From Bradyrhizobium agreste (lineage in GTDB: Bacteria; Pseudomonadota; Alphaproteobacteria; Rhizobiales; Xanthobacteraceae): a stretch of DNA of 64,000 bases. Position numbers and translations under genes: made by a program. The stretch spans positions 372,001-436,000 of the forward strand of contig NZ_JACCHP010000007.1 of NCBI RefSeq assembly GCF_016031625.1, read 5' to 3'. The notes beneath the pieces are model-generated. The model did no database searches and was not told where the DNA came from. It saw only the letters and a list, made by a program, of their open reading frames with translations. Position 1 is the stretch's first letter. Each line of letters starts with the position of its first letter. Shown here in pieces: positions 8,524-16,726 of this stretch.

Positions 8524-9124
8524 AGAACAGGGTGCGCTGCCGCATCGCAGCCGATAGCGTACCTTCGTCGAGATAATCAAGCTCGCCGCCGACGGGAACC
8601 CCATGGGCGAGCCGCGTCACCTTCACATTGGCGTCCTGAAGCAGGTCAGTGATGTAATGCGCGGTGGTTTGGCCGTCCACCGTCGCATTCAGGGCCAAGA
8701 TGATCTCGTGCACCTGCGAATCATGGGCGCGCGCGACGAGCGCGTCGATGGTGAGGTCCTGCGGGCCGACGCCGTCGAGCGGCGACAATGTCGCGCCGAG
8801 CACATGATAACGCCCCTGGGTGGCATTGGCGCGCTCCAGCGCCCAGAGGTCGGCGACGTCGGCGACGACGACGATGATGGCGGGATCGCGTTTCGGATCG
8901 GTGCAGACGGTGCAGGGATTTTGCGTGTCGATGTTGCCGCAGGTCTTGCACACCTCGACCTTGTCGAGTGCGACCTGGAGGGCCGACGACAACGGCATCA
9001 TCAGCGCTTCGCGCTTCTTGATCAGGTGCAGCGCCGCGCGCCGCGCCGAGCGCGGGCCGAGGCCGGGCAGCCGCGCCAGCAGCTGGACCAGCCGCTCGAT
9101 CTCAGGACCTGCAACGGCACCCAT
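8522..9124 (-). CDS. recR: RecR, recombination mediator protein
   Basis: The 200-residue protein has the RecR order: a helix-hairpin-helix ([19 protein letters not shown]), a four-cysteine zinc finger ([16 protein letters not shown]), a Toprim domain and a C-terminal region containing [22 protein letters not shown] sequence ([16 protein letters not shown]). RecR works with RecO and RecF to load RecA on gapped DNA. I start at the ATG at 9124 because the frame upstream is a shadow of the adjacent gene. The gene lies 1 nt after the end of the upstream ybaB, and dnaX, ybaB and recR form a classic conserved cluster. Confidence 0.97.
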   Translation of the reverse strand: MGAVAGPEIERLVQLLARLPGLGPRSARRAALHLIKKREALMMPLSSALQVALDKVEVCKTCGNIDTQNPCTVCTDPKRDPAIIVVVADVADLWALERANATQGRYHVLGATLSPLDGVGPQDLTIDALVARAHDSQVHEIILALNATVDGQTTAHYITDLLQDANVKVTRLAHGVPVGGELDYLDEGTLSAAMRQRTLF

Positions 9125-9125
9125 C

Positions 9126-9446
9126 TTACTGGCCGAACAACCCCGGCGGCAGGCCGAGCCCGCCGGTGAGGGCCTGCATCTTCTCCTGCATGGCGGTCTC
9201 GGCCTTGCGGCGCGCATCACCGAAGGCGGTGACGAGCAGGTCTTCCAGCACCTCGCGCTCCTCCGCCTTCATCAGCGACGGATCGATCTTGATGCCCTTG
9301 ACGTCCATCTTCGCAGTCATGCGCACGGCGACGAGGCCGCCGCCGGAGATGCCTTCGACCTCGACGTTGGCGAGCTGGTCCTGCATCTCCTGCATCTTGG
9401 ATTGCAGCTGCGCCGCCTGCTTCATCATGCCGAGAAAATCAGCCAT
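9126..9446 (-). CDS. YbaB/EbfC family nucleoid-associated protein
   Basis: The 106-residue product matches YbaB/EbfC in length and pattern: an N-terminal helix ([20 protein letters not shown]), a central sheet around [20 protein letters not shown], and a C-terminal helix with a Gly/Pro/Leu-rich tail. YbaB dimers bind DNA and act as minor nucleoid proteins. The gene lies between dnaX and recR, and this dnaX-ybaB-recR order is widely conserved, which supports co-expression. Confidence 0.95.
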   Translation of the reverse strand: MADFLGMMKQAAQLQSKMQEMQDQLANVEVEGISGGGLVAVRMTAKMDVKGIKIDPSLMKAEEREVLEDLLVTAFGDARRKAETAMQEKMQALTGGLGLPPGLFGQ

Positions 9447-9473
9447 CGGTGCGTGTCCTTGGAAAAGATTGGC

Positions 9474-11306
9474 TCAGAGATCGTCGCCGTCGGAACTATC
9501 AAGCGGATCGTCGGTGCCATAGTCGACGTTAATATTGGTTTCCGGCGTCTCGGGGGCAAGCCTGCGGACCTCGACGACCTTGGCGCCGGGAAAACGCGAC
9601 AGCACCTCCTGCACGCGCGGATCGGCTTCCGCGGTACGGGCATGCTCCTGCTTGGCGGCCTGGTTCACCGAGCGCAGCGTCGGCTGACCCTGTTCGTTCG
9701 AGACGATCACGGTCCAGCGGCGGCCGGTCCACAGCTCGAACTTCTTCGCAAGCTCCGAGATCATGGTCTTGGAGGCATTGGGCTCGAGCGCGACTTCGAG
9801 CCGGCCCTCCTCGAAACGAACGAGACGCATGTCGCCTTCGAGCGCGCCCTTGGTCAGGAGGTCGCGCTTCTGGCCGGCGAGCGCGACGAGCTGGGTGAAG
9901 CTCGTGATCCGCAGCTGGGGTGCCGCCCCGTGTGGATCCGGCGCGGGCGCCGCCATCTGCGGTCGGGCGCCACCGGCAAACGCTGATGGCGACGCTGTCG
10001 GCATCCGCACGGGCGCGGATATCGGCGCTGCGGATGCCATCGGCGCGGCCGGAGCGCTGCTGCGCGCGGCACTGCCGCCGTTCACGACAGGCGAGCCGCC
10101 GCCGTTCTGTTCCAGCATTTTGATCGCTTCGTCGGGCGTCGGCAGGTCGGCGACATAGGCGATGCGCACCAGAACCATTTCGGCCGCGGCTGCCGGGCGG
10201 GTTGCGGCCTGCACCTCGGCGATGCCCTTGAGCAGCATCTGCCACATCCGCGACAGCACGCGCATCGAGATCTTCGAGGCGAACTCCTTGGCGCGCACCC
10301 GCTCGGTTTCGCCATAAGCGACGTTGTCGGCGGTCGCCGGAATGACCTTCACACGGGTGACGAAATTGACGAATTCGGCGAGGTCGGAGAGCACGACGAT
10401 GGGATCGGCGCCGACATCGTACTGGTCGCGGAACTCCTTGAAGGCGGACGCGATGTCGCCGCGCGCCAGCGACTCGAACAGGTCGATGACGCGGGTGCGG
10501 TCGGCAAGGCCCAGCATCTGCCTGACCGCATCGGCCTTCACGGCTCCGGCCGCATGCGCGATCGCCTGATCGAGCAGCGACAGCGAATCGCGCACCGAGC
10601 CCTCCGCGGCGCGGGCGATGATGCCGAGCGCCTCCGGCTCGATCTCGACACTCTCCTTGGCCGCGATGTTGGCGAGGTGCTTCATCAGCACGTCGGCCTC
10701 GACGCGGCGCAGGTCGAAGCGCTGGCAGCGCGACAGCACGGTGACCGGAACCTTGCGAATCTCGGTGGTCGCGAACACGAATTTGGCGTGCTCCGGCGGC
10801 TCCTCCAGCGTCTTCAGGAAGGCGTTGAACGCCGCCGTCGACAGCATGTGGACTTCGTCGATGATGTAGACCTTGTAGCGCGCGCTGGCCGGGGCATAAC
10901 GCACGCTGTCATTGATCTGGCGGACGTCGTCGACGCCGGTATGCGAGGCCGCGTCCATCTCCAGCACGTCCATGTGCCGGCTTTCCATGATCGCCTGGCA
11001 ATGCACGCCCAGGGACGGCATGTGGATGGTCGGCCCCTTCACCGATCCATCCGGCATCTCATAGTTGAGGGCACGGGCGAGAATGCGCGCGGTGGTGGTC
11101 TTGCCGACGCCGCGGACGCCGGTGAGAATCCAGGCCTGCGGAATGCGCCCGGTCTCGAACGCATTGGAGACGGTGCGGACCACGGCCTCCTGGCCGATCA
11201 GGTCGTCAAATGAGGAGGGACGGTATTTGCGCGCCAGCACCCGGTAGGGCGCGTTGCCGGCCTGGCCGGCGCTATCGGGATTGGGAGGGGCGCCAGCGTC
11301 GGTCAT
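9474..11306 (-). CDS. dnaX: DnaX, DNA polymerase III gamma/tau subunit
   Basis: The 610-residue clamp-loader ATPase shows Walker A GVRGVGKTTTARIL, Walker B/DExx IIDEVHMLSTAAFNAF and the SRC arginine-finger motif LSRCQRFDLRR. The usual four-cysteine zinc module between Walker A and the DExx box is reduced to a single Cys (GVHCQAIM). That is normal for Alphaproteobacteria such as Caulobacter, as I recall it. An Ala/Pro-rich linker (about residues 400-470) precedes a C-terminal tau-like domain. DnaX loads the beta clamp and couples polymerase and helicase. The SRP RNA gene lies just upstream on the same strand, a conserved alphaproteobacterial neighbour. Confidence 0.97.
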   Translation of the reverse strand: MTDAGAPPNPDSAGQAGNAPYRVLARKYRPSSFDDLIGQEAVVRTVSNAFETGRIPQAWILTGVRGVGKTTTARILARALNYEMPDGSVKGPTIHMPSLGVHCQAIMESRHMDVLEMDAASHTGVDDVRQINDSVRYAPASARYKVYIIDEVHMLSTAAFNAFLKTLEEPPEHAKFVFATTEIRKVPVTVLSRCQRFDLRRVEADVLMKHLANIAAKESVEIEPEALGIIARAAEGSVRDSLSLLDQAIAHAAGAVKADAVRQMLGLADRTRVIDLFESLARGDIASAFKEFRDQYDVGADPIVVLSDLAEFVNFVTRVKVIPATADNVAYGETERVRAKEFASKISMRVLSRMWQMLLKGIAEVQAATRPAAAAEMVLVRIAYVADLPTPDEAIKMLEQNGGGSPVVNGGSAARSSAPAAPMASAAPISAPVRMPTASPSAFAGGARPQMAAPAPDPHGAAPQLRITSFTQLVALAGQKRDLLTKGALEGDMRLVRFEEGRLEVALEPNASKTMISELAKKFELWTGRRWTVIVSNEQGQPTLRSVNQAAKQEHARTAEADPRVQEVLSRFPGAKVVEVRRLAPETPETNINVDYGTDDPLDSSDGDDL

Positions 11307-11401
11307 CGGTCGATCCGCAATGAAATGTCTCTTGGCCGGCTTTTGCGGAAAGGAGCGCGCTGGCGGCTGGTGCCGCCGGCGCTGGTTCGCTCGAAAAACA
11401 G

Positions 11402-11504
11402 GTAGGAGACTGACGAGCGACCCGATCCGGACCTCGTTAGGGCTGCTTCCTTCCGGACCTGACCCGGTTGGCGAGTGGCTCGTCCACCGCCAATCTCCCG
11501 GTCC
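11402..11504 (-). ncRNA. ffs: Small signal recognition particle RNA (4.5S-like)
   Basis: On the minus strand the hallmark apical region is present: the conserved GGTCAGGTCCGGAAGGAAGC stretch followed by AGCCCTAA. This is the Ffh-binding internal loop and GGAA tetraloop. The outer strands pair in a long hairpin (GGAGATT with AGTCTCC, GGACGAG with CTCGTC). A short T-run follows the 3' end, consistent with termination. The exact ends are estimated. The RNA forms SRP with Ffh and targets nascent membrane proteins. It lies upstream of dnaX, as is common in Rhizobiales. Confidence 0.93.
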
Positions 11505-11682
11505 CTATTTGGGGCCAAAAGGAGCGGAAAGCAAGCGCGTATCGGCTCGAACGGGCTTGGCTTTGCTCAGCATCCGGGCAATTTCGGACCTGCCCAGCCG
11601 ATAGGCTGTGCTTTCTCTGCTGCCACCACCTTGCTAAGAACCTTCGCGGAACTCCATCCAACCAGAAAAGCGATTGATCCCA

Positions 11683-12528
11683 ATGGTTACACGTCGTGAT
11701 GTTGCATCGATTGTCGGATTTGGCGCGGTAGCCGCAGCCACGTTGGCAGCCCCGGCCGTGGCCCAAACCGCTGATCCCAGCGAATCGACCTTCGCCCGCA
11801 TCCGCCGGACCAAGAAGATTCGGATCGGCGCCGTCGGCGGCGGCGCGCCCTACTACATGAAGGATCTTTCCAGCGGCCAGTGGAAGGGCTTCTACATCGA
11901 CATCGCCAAGGGGCTGGCCGACGACATGGAGGCCGAGCTCGAGATCACCGAGACCACCTGGGGCAATTCGGTGCTCGACCTGCAAGCCAACAAGATCGAC
12001 ATCTTTTTCGGCCTTAACCCGACGCCGAAGCGCGCGCTGGTGATCGATTTCTCGGTGCCGGTCTTCAACAACGCCTTCGCCATCCTCTGCAAGAAGGACT
12101 TCAAGCCGAAGAGCTGGGCCGAATTGAACTCGCCCGAGATCAAGATCGCGGTCGACCAGGGCTCCTCGCACGACCAGGTCGTCAGCCGCCTGACGCCGAA
12201 GGCCCAGATCACGCGATTGAAGACTGCCGACGATGCCACCGCCGCGCTGCAGACCGGCCGCGTCGACGCGCAGTGCCTGATCACCATGCTGTCGCTGACC
12301 GTGCTGAAGAAGAACCCCTCGCTCGGCCAGCTCGTGCTGCCGACGCCAATTTTCGCCACCACCTCGAATGCCGGCTTCCGCCGCGAGGCCGACAAAACGT
12401 GGCGCGATTACGTCAACACCTGGATCGATTTCAACAAAGGCCTTGGCTTCATCCGCAACGCTATCATCACGAATATGGAGCTGGTGGGCGTGACGGAAGC
12501 GGACATTCCGCCGGGCGTGTCGCTGTAA
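11683..12528 (+). CDS. Amino-acid-type ABC transporter substrate-binding protein
   Basis: The 281-residue protein opens with a twin-arginine-containing signal (VTRRDVASIVGFGAVAAAT, cleavage near AVAQ), possibly a Tat substrate. It then shows the SBP_bac_3 fold, for example IRIGAVGGGAPYYMKD and WKGFYIDIAKGLADDMEAEL. It would bind a small polar ligand in the periplasm. I chose ATG 11683 over the TTG at 11674. The permease and ATPase genes follow downstream. The 144-nt gap before the permease is mostly a family B repeat, so the SBP may be expressed at a higher level than the rest. The ligand is unknown; the linked enzyme genes suggest a metabolite to be degraded. Confidence 0.9.
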   Translation: MVTRRDVASIVGFGAVAAATLAAPAVAQTADPSESTFARIRRTKKIRIGAVGGGAPYYMKDLSSGQWKGFYIDIAKGLADDMEAELEITETTWGNSVLDLQANKIDIFFGLNPTPKRALVIDFSVPVFNNAFAILCKKDFKPKSWAELNSPEIKIAVDQGSSHDQVVSRLTPKAQITRLKTADDATAALQTGRVDAQCLITMLSLTVLKKNPSLGQLVLPTPIFATTSNAGFRREADKTWRDYVNTWIDFNKGLGFIRNAIITNMELVGVTEADIPPGVSL

Positions 12529-12539
12529 GCTTCCACTGT

Positions 12540-12638
12540 TCATTCCGGGGCTCGCGAAGGGCGAACCTGGAATCTCGAGGTTCTCAGGTGCGCCATAGCG
12601 CACCAGAGTTCGATGCTTCGCATCGCCCCGGAACGACG
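12540..12638. repeat. Family B palindromic repeat, copy B1
   Basis: The element starts TCATTCCGGGGCTCGCG and ends CATCGCCCCGGAACGACG, forming long complementary ends, with an AATCTCGAGGTTCTCAGG core. Other copies occur at 37347-37450, 53060-53162 and 58894-58997. This one is inside the ABC operon, between the substrate-binding protein and the permease, where it could shape mRNA stability or differential expression. Confidence 0.85.
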
Positions 12639-12672
12639 GTGCAAAACCGCACCCACGACGAGTAAGACACGC

Positions 12673-13335
12673 ATGTATCAGTGGGACTTCGGCATCCTCT
12701 GGAGCTATCGCTGGCTCTTTCTCAACGGGCTCGGCGTCACGGTCGGCTTCACGATCGTCATCGTGGTGTGCGGACTGCTGTTCGGGCTGCTCGGGGCGTT
12801 CGGCAGCCTGTCGCGCTTCAGGACGTTGCGCCTCGGTGCCCTCGCCTTCATCGAAGTGTTCCGCTGCACGCCGATCCTGGTGCAGCTGATCTGGTTCTAT
12901 TACGCGCTGCCGATCCTCGCCGGCGTCGAGATGACGCCGATCACGGCTTCGGCGCTGGCGCTCTCGCTCTATGGCGGCTCGTTCTATTCGGAGATCATCC
13001 GCGGCGGCATCGTCTCGATCGACCGCGGCCAGTCCGAGGCCGGCGCCGCGCTCGGCATGACGCCGAGCCAAACCATGCGGCGGATCGTGCTGCCGCAGGC
13101 GATCAAGCGCATGATTCCGGCGCTGATGAACCAGTCAATCATCCAGTTCAAGAACACCTCGCTGGTCTCGGTGCTCGCAGTGCCCGACCTCGTCTACCAG
13201 AGCCAGGTCGCCGCCCATGATAGCTACCGGCCGCTGGAGACCTACACCGCGGTCGCGGTCGCCTATGCGGCGATCCTGATTCCACTCACCATCATCGTCC
13301 GCCGCGGCGAGAAGCAACTAGCGGTGAGCGAATGA
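12673..13335 (+). CDS. Amino-acid-type ABC transporter permease
   Basis: The 220-residue protein has the HisM/GlnP-type permease layout with about five membrane helices. The EAA loop reads EAGAALGMTPSQTMRRIVLP, which contacts the ATPase. I use ATG 12673 because the frame upstream translates repeat DNA. Its stop overlaps the start of the ATPase gene by 4 nt (ATGA). Only one permease gene is present, so the channel is presumably a homodimer. It belongs to the importer 11683-14126. Confidence 0.93.
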   Translation: MYQWDFGILWSYRWLFLNGLGVTVGFTIVIVVCGLLFGLLGAFGSLSRFRTLRLGALAFIEVFRCTPILVQLIWFYYALPILAGVEMTPITASALALSLYGGSFYSEIIRGGIVSIDRGQSEAGAALGMTPSQTMRRIVLPQAIKRMIPALMNQSIIQFKNTSLVSVLAVPDLVYQSQVAAHDSYRPLETYTAVAVAYAAILIPLTIIVRRGEKQLAVSE

Positions 13336-14126
13336 GCGAGACGCCGAAAATCGAGATCCGCGGCCTTCGCAAGAGCTTCGGCAGCAACGCGGTCCTCAAG
13401 AACATCAATCTCGACGTCGCTAAGGGCGGCGTCGTGGCGCTGATCGGGCCGTCGGGCTCGGGCAAATCGACGCTGCTCCGCTGCATCAATCTCCTGGTCG
13501 TGCCCGACGGTGGCAGCGTCCGCGTCGGCGACACGCGTTTTGCGTTCGGCGACGGCTCGAAGCTGCCCGACGTGAAGACCCTGGCCGCGTTCCGCGCCAC
13601 CACGGGAATGGTGTTTCAGCACTTCAACCTGTTCCCGCACATGACGACGCTGCAGAACGTGATGGAGGGCCCGATCACGGTGCGGCGCATGGCCAAGACA
13701 GACGCCGAGACGCTCGCGCGTGCCCAACTCGCAAAAGTGGGGCTGGCGGAGAAGGCCGATCAATATCCGGCGACGCTGTCCGGCGGCCAGAAGCAGCGCG
13801 TCGCGATCGCGCGGGCGCTCGCGATGGAGCCTGACGTGATGCTGTTCGACGAAGCAACGTCGGCGCTCGATCCTGAATTGGTCGGCGAGGTCCTGAACGT
13901 GATCCAGCAACTCGCGTCCGAGGGCATGACCATGGTGATCGTGACTCACGAGATCGCGTTCGCCCGCGAGGTCGCCGACCGCCTCATTTTCATGCGCGAT
14001 GGTATCGTGGTCGAGGAAGGTCCGGCGCGGCAGGTGATCGACAATCCGCAGGAGGCCGCGACGCGTACCTTCCTCAGCCATTTCCACCGCAGCGGCGCCT
14101 TGCCGCCGGCCAATGCAGTACCATGA
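13332..14126 (+). CDS. Amino-acid-type ABC transporter ATP-binding protein
   Basis: The 264-residue protein carries Walker A (GPSGSGKSTLLRCI), the Q-loop (GMVFQHFNLFPHMT), the signature (LSGGQKQRVAIARAL), Walker B (VMLFDEATSALDPEL) and the H-loop (MVIVTHEIAFAREV). These are typical of the polar amino acid uptake family (GlnQ/HisP). It overlaps the permease and the following SDR gene by 4 nt each, so translation of the three is coupled. Confidence 0.96.
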   Translation: MSETPKIEIRGLRKSFGSNAVLKNINLDVAKGGVVALIGPSGSGKSTLLRCINLLVVPDGGSVRVGDTRFAFGDGSKLPDVKTLAAFRATTGMVFQHFNLFPHMTTLQNVMEGPITVRRMAKTDAETLARAQLAKVGLAEKADQYPATLSGGQKQRVAIARALAMEPDVMLFDEATSALDPELVGEVLNVIQQLASEGMTMVIVTHEIAFAREVADRLIFMRDGIVVEEGPARQVIDNPQEAATRTFLSHFHRSGALPPANAVP

Positions 14127-14881
14127 TGTCCGACATCAATCGCGTCTATCTCGTCACCGGCGCCGCCAGCGGCATCGGCCGCGCCACAGCAAAGCTGCTC
14201 GCGGCGCCCGGCATCGGGCTCGTGCTGCACACACGTTCCAACGAGGACGGGCTCAAGGCCACCGCGGCGGAGGCGCAAGCCTGCGGCGCGGCCGTTGCAA
14301 CGTGCCTCGGCGATCTCGCCAACGAAGCAGCCCTGACGTTGGCATGCGCGACTGCGCATCTCGATTTCGGCCGGCTTGACGGATTGATCCTGATTGGAGG
14401 CCACGCCCGCCGCGGCAGCGCGATCGGCACGCCCGCCGATCAATTCATGCAGGCGATGGACGAATCCGCTCTCGCCTTCACTCGTTTCGTCAAGCTTGCG
14501 CTTCCGCACCTTCGTGCTGGGCGCGATGCACGGATCGTGGCCGTATCGTCCTTCGTCGCACACGCGATCCGCCCTGAATTTGCGCCCTTCGCGGCGACGG
14601 CCGCGAGCCGCGCCGCGCTGGAAGCCTTGGTGCGCCTCACCTCGGTCGAGCTCGCGAGCGAGGGCATCACCGTCAATGCGGTGGCGCCGGGCCTCATCGT
14701 CAAGGACAGACCGAGCGAGAGCCGGCTGTCACCCGAGCAGATCGCCGCGACCGAAGCGCTGATCCCGATGCGCCGCCGCGGGCGGCCGGAGGAAGTGGCC
14801 GAGATCATCGCCTTCCTGGCATCTCCCAAAGCATCCTACGTCACAGGCCAGATCGGGCACGTCAATGGAGGCCTGACATGA
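14123..14881 (+). CDS. Short-chain dehydrogenase-like protein with a degenerate active site
   Basis: The 252-residue protein has the classical SDR fold. The cofactor motif is intact (TGAASGIGR, residues 12-20), there is a Ser at 142-143 (VAVSSF), and the usual C-terminal motifs appear (ITVNAVAPGLIV, YVTGQIGHVNGGL). The catalytic YxxxK is replaced by T159-AAS-R163, and the NNAG motif reads LIGGHA. The protein therefore probably binds NAD(P) but is unlikely to work as a standard dehydrogenase. It is locked by 4-nt overlaps to the ABC ATPase upstream and the cycloisomerase-like gene downstream. It could be a cofactor-sensing or structural partner, or use a different chemistry. The family call is firm and the role unknown. 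Confidence 0.88.
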   Translation: MMSDINRVYLVTGAASGIGRATAKLLAAPGIGLVLHTRSNEDGLKATAAEAQACGAAVATCLGDLANEAALTLACATAHLDFGRLDGLILIGGHARRGSAIGTPADQFMQAMDESALAFTRFVKLALPHLRAGRDARIVAVSSFVAHAIRPEFAPFAATAASRAALEALVRLTSVELASEGITVNAVAPGLIVKDRPSESRLSPEQIAATEALIPMRRRGRPEEVAEIIAFLASPKASYVTGQIGHVNGGLT

Positions 14882-16005
14882 CCGAAGCGACCATCGAACG
14901 TCTCAGGCTGTTCCTGATCGAGAGCCCGATCAAGATGGCGCGCCTGCAAGGCGTCGGCAATGTCAAGGGCACCGTGAAACGCGTGCTGATCGAGCTGACG
15001 TCGAGCGACGGCGTGATCGGCTGGGGCGAGGCGGCGCCGTGGGAAGTGTTTACGGGAACGCCGGAAGCCGCGTTCGCCGCGCTCGACATCTATCTGCGCC
15101 CGATCGTAACCGGCAAACCCGTACGCCGGATTCGTGCGTTGATGGCCGAGCTCGACCGTGCGCTGGTCGGCCATGCCGAAGCAAAAGTCGCCATCGAGAT
15201 GGCGCTGCTCGACATCGTCGGCAAATCGTCGGGGCTCTCGGTCGCCGACCTGCTCGGCGGCCGCGTGCGCGACACCATCCCCCTTTCCTTCTCGATCGCC
15301 GATCCGGATTTTTCCGCCGATCTCGAGCGCATGCGGAAAATGGTTCCGGACGGCAATATCATCTACAAGGTCAAGACCGGCGTAAAGCCGCACCGCGAGG
15401 ACCTCGATCATCTCGCAGCAATCCGCAAAGAATTCGGCGACAAAGTCGACCTGCGCGTCGATTACAACCAGGCGCTGGCACCGTTCGGCGCCATCAAGAT
15501 CCTGCGCGATGTCGAGGAATTCGCGCCGACCTTCATCGAGCAGCCGGTGCCACGCAAATATCTCGACGTCATGGCGCAGCTCACCGCGGCATTGGAAACG
15601 CCGGTGCTGGCCGACGAAAGCTGTTTCGATCGCCGCGACATGATGGAGGTGGTGCGGTGCGAAGCGGCCGACGCCGTCTCGATCAAGCTGATGAAGGCCG
15701 GCGGCCTGTTCGAGGCGCAGGCGATCATGGCGATCGCCGACATCGCGGGCCTGCCCGGCTATGGCGGCACGCTGTGGGAGGGCGGCATTGGCCTTGCCGC
15801 CGGCACGCAGCTGATCGCCGCGACATCAGGCATCTCGCTCGGCTGCGAATTCTACATGCCGCACCACGTGCTCACCGAGGACGTGCTGGAGGAGCGTGTC
15901 GCCAACCGCGCGGGTCATGTCGTCGTGCCCGACGGCCCCGGCCTCGGCATTCGCGTCAGCGAAGCCTCGGTCCGCGCCAATGCAAGGGTGATCGCGGAGG
16001 CGTAG
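14878..16005 (+). CDS. Enolase-superfamily enzyme of the muconate cycloisomerase type
   Basis: The 375-residue protein shows the MLE subgroup residues: K164-x-K166 (IIYKVKTGV), metal ligands D195 (RVDYNQAL), E221 (FIEQPVP) and D246 (VLADES), a second-face lysine K270 (AVSIKLMKAGG), and E324 (LGCEFYMP). From memory of Pseudomonas putida muconate cycloisomerase (K167, K169, D198, E224, D249, K273, E327), every position is offset by exactly three. Muconate cycloisomerase converts cis,cis-muconate to muconolactone. The two-lysine architecture is also used by dipeptide epimerases and N-acylamino acid racemases, so the substrate is open. No catB/catC/catA neighbours exist here; instead the gene is coupled to an importer and an SDR. 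Confidence 0.9.
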   Translation: MTEATIERLRLFLIESPIKMARLQGVGNVKGTVKRVLIELTSSDGVIGWGEAAPWEVFTGTPEAAFAALDIYLRPIVTGKPVRRIRALMAELDRALVGHAEAKVAIEMALLDIVGKSSGLSVADLLGGRVRDTIPLSFSIADPDFSADLERMRKMVPDGNIIYKVKTGVKPHREDLDHLAAIRKEFGDKVDLRVDYNQALAPFGAIKILRDVEEFAPTFIEQPVPRKYLDVMAQLTAALETPVLADESCFDRRDMMEVVRCEAADAVSIKLMKAGGLFEAQAIMAIADIAGLPGYGGTLWEGGIGLAAGTQLIAATSGISLGCEFYMPHHVLTEDVLEERVANRAGHVVVPDGPGLGIRVSEASVRANARVIAEA

Positions 16006-16045
16006 GTTGTGTCGATCTAAGCGACGGCGATGCCACAAACTCGGC

Positions 16046-16202
16046 CGTCGTCCCGGGCAAGCGTCAGCGCAGACCCGGGACCCATAATCACAGGGTTGAG
16101 TTGCGGCGCAAGCCGGCAACCCCGAGTCTTCGTCAAACCACTCCCTGTGGTTATGGGTCCCGGATCGGCGCGCGCTTTGGGCGCGCTTGTCCGGGACGAC
16201 GA
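16046..16202. repeat. Family C palindromic repeat, copy C1
   Basis: The ends are CGTCGTCCCGGGCAAGCG and CGCTTGTCCGGGACGACG, with inner arms GGGACCCATAATCACAGGG and CCTGTGGTTATGGGTCCC. A copy with the same arms lies at 30563-30724. The 291-nt gap between the cycloisomerase-like gene and the HIT gene contains this element and nothing else I can identify. Confidence 0.85.
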
Positions 16203-16296
16203 GCGTGTATGCAGTTGCCAACCTTCCCCTCGCTAACGCCCTATCGTATGGTCGGGCGCAACAAGCCCGATCTCATCGGGCCGTCCGGAAACGCAT

Positions 16297-16716
16297 ATGC
16301 CCGAGCCCGCCTGGTCGCTGCACTCCCGCCTGAAAGAGGACACCATCGATATCGGCGATCTGCCGCTGTCGAAGGTGCTGGTCATCAAGGACGCGCATTA
16401 CCCCTGGCTGCTGCTGGTGCCGCGGCGGGTGGATGCGGTCGAGATCATCGATCTCGACGAGGTGCAGCAGGCGCAGCTGATGACGGAGATCTCCCGCGTC
16501 TCGCGCGCGCTCAAGGAGATCACCAAATGCGACAAGCTCAACATCGCCGCGCTCGGCAACCTCGTGCCGCAGCTGCACGTCCACATCATCGCGCGCCGGA
16601 CCAGTGACGCCGCCTGGCCGCGGCCGGTGTGGGGCGTGATGCCGCCATTGGCGCATGACGCCGCGGAGGTTCAGAATTTCATCAGCGCGCTTCGCCGCAA
16701 GATCTGGTTGGGTTGA
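16297..16716 (+). CDS. HIT family protein
   Basis: The 139-residue protein is a histidine-triad hydrolase/transferase. The active-site signature reads PQLHVHIIARR, with the first His of the canonical HxHxH replaced by Gln, as in a large group of bacterial HIT proteins. HIT enzymes act on nucleotide phosphoramidates or dinucleoside polyphosphates. The start at 16297 gives a normal length. The next gene, nudC, begins 10 nt after its stop, so the two nucleotide-hydrolysing enzymes are likely co-expressed. Confidence 0.9.
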   Translation: MPEPAWSLHSRLKEDTIDIGDLPLSKVLVIKDAHYPWLLLVPRRVDAVEIIDLDEVQQAQLMTEISRVSRALKEITKCDKLNIAALGNLVPQLHVHIIARRTSDAAWPRPVWGVMPPLAHDAAEVQNFISALRRKIWLG

Positions 16717-16726
16717 AAGAACAATA

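Noticed and set aside
9474..11306. DnaX lacks the zinc-binding cysteines between Walker A and DExx.
   Set aside because: This is the normal state in Alphaproteobacteria as I recall it, so it is not a novelty.
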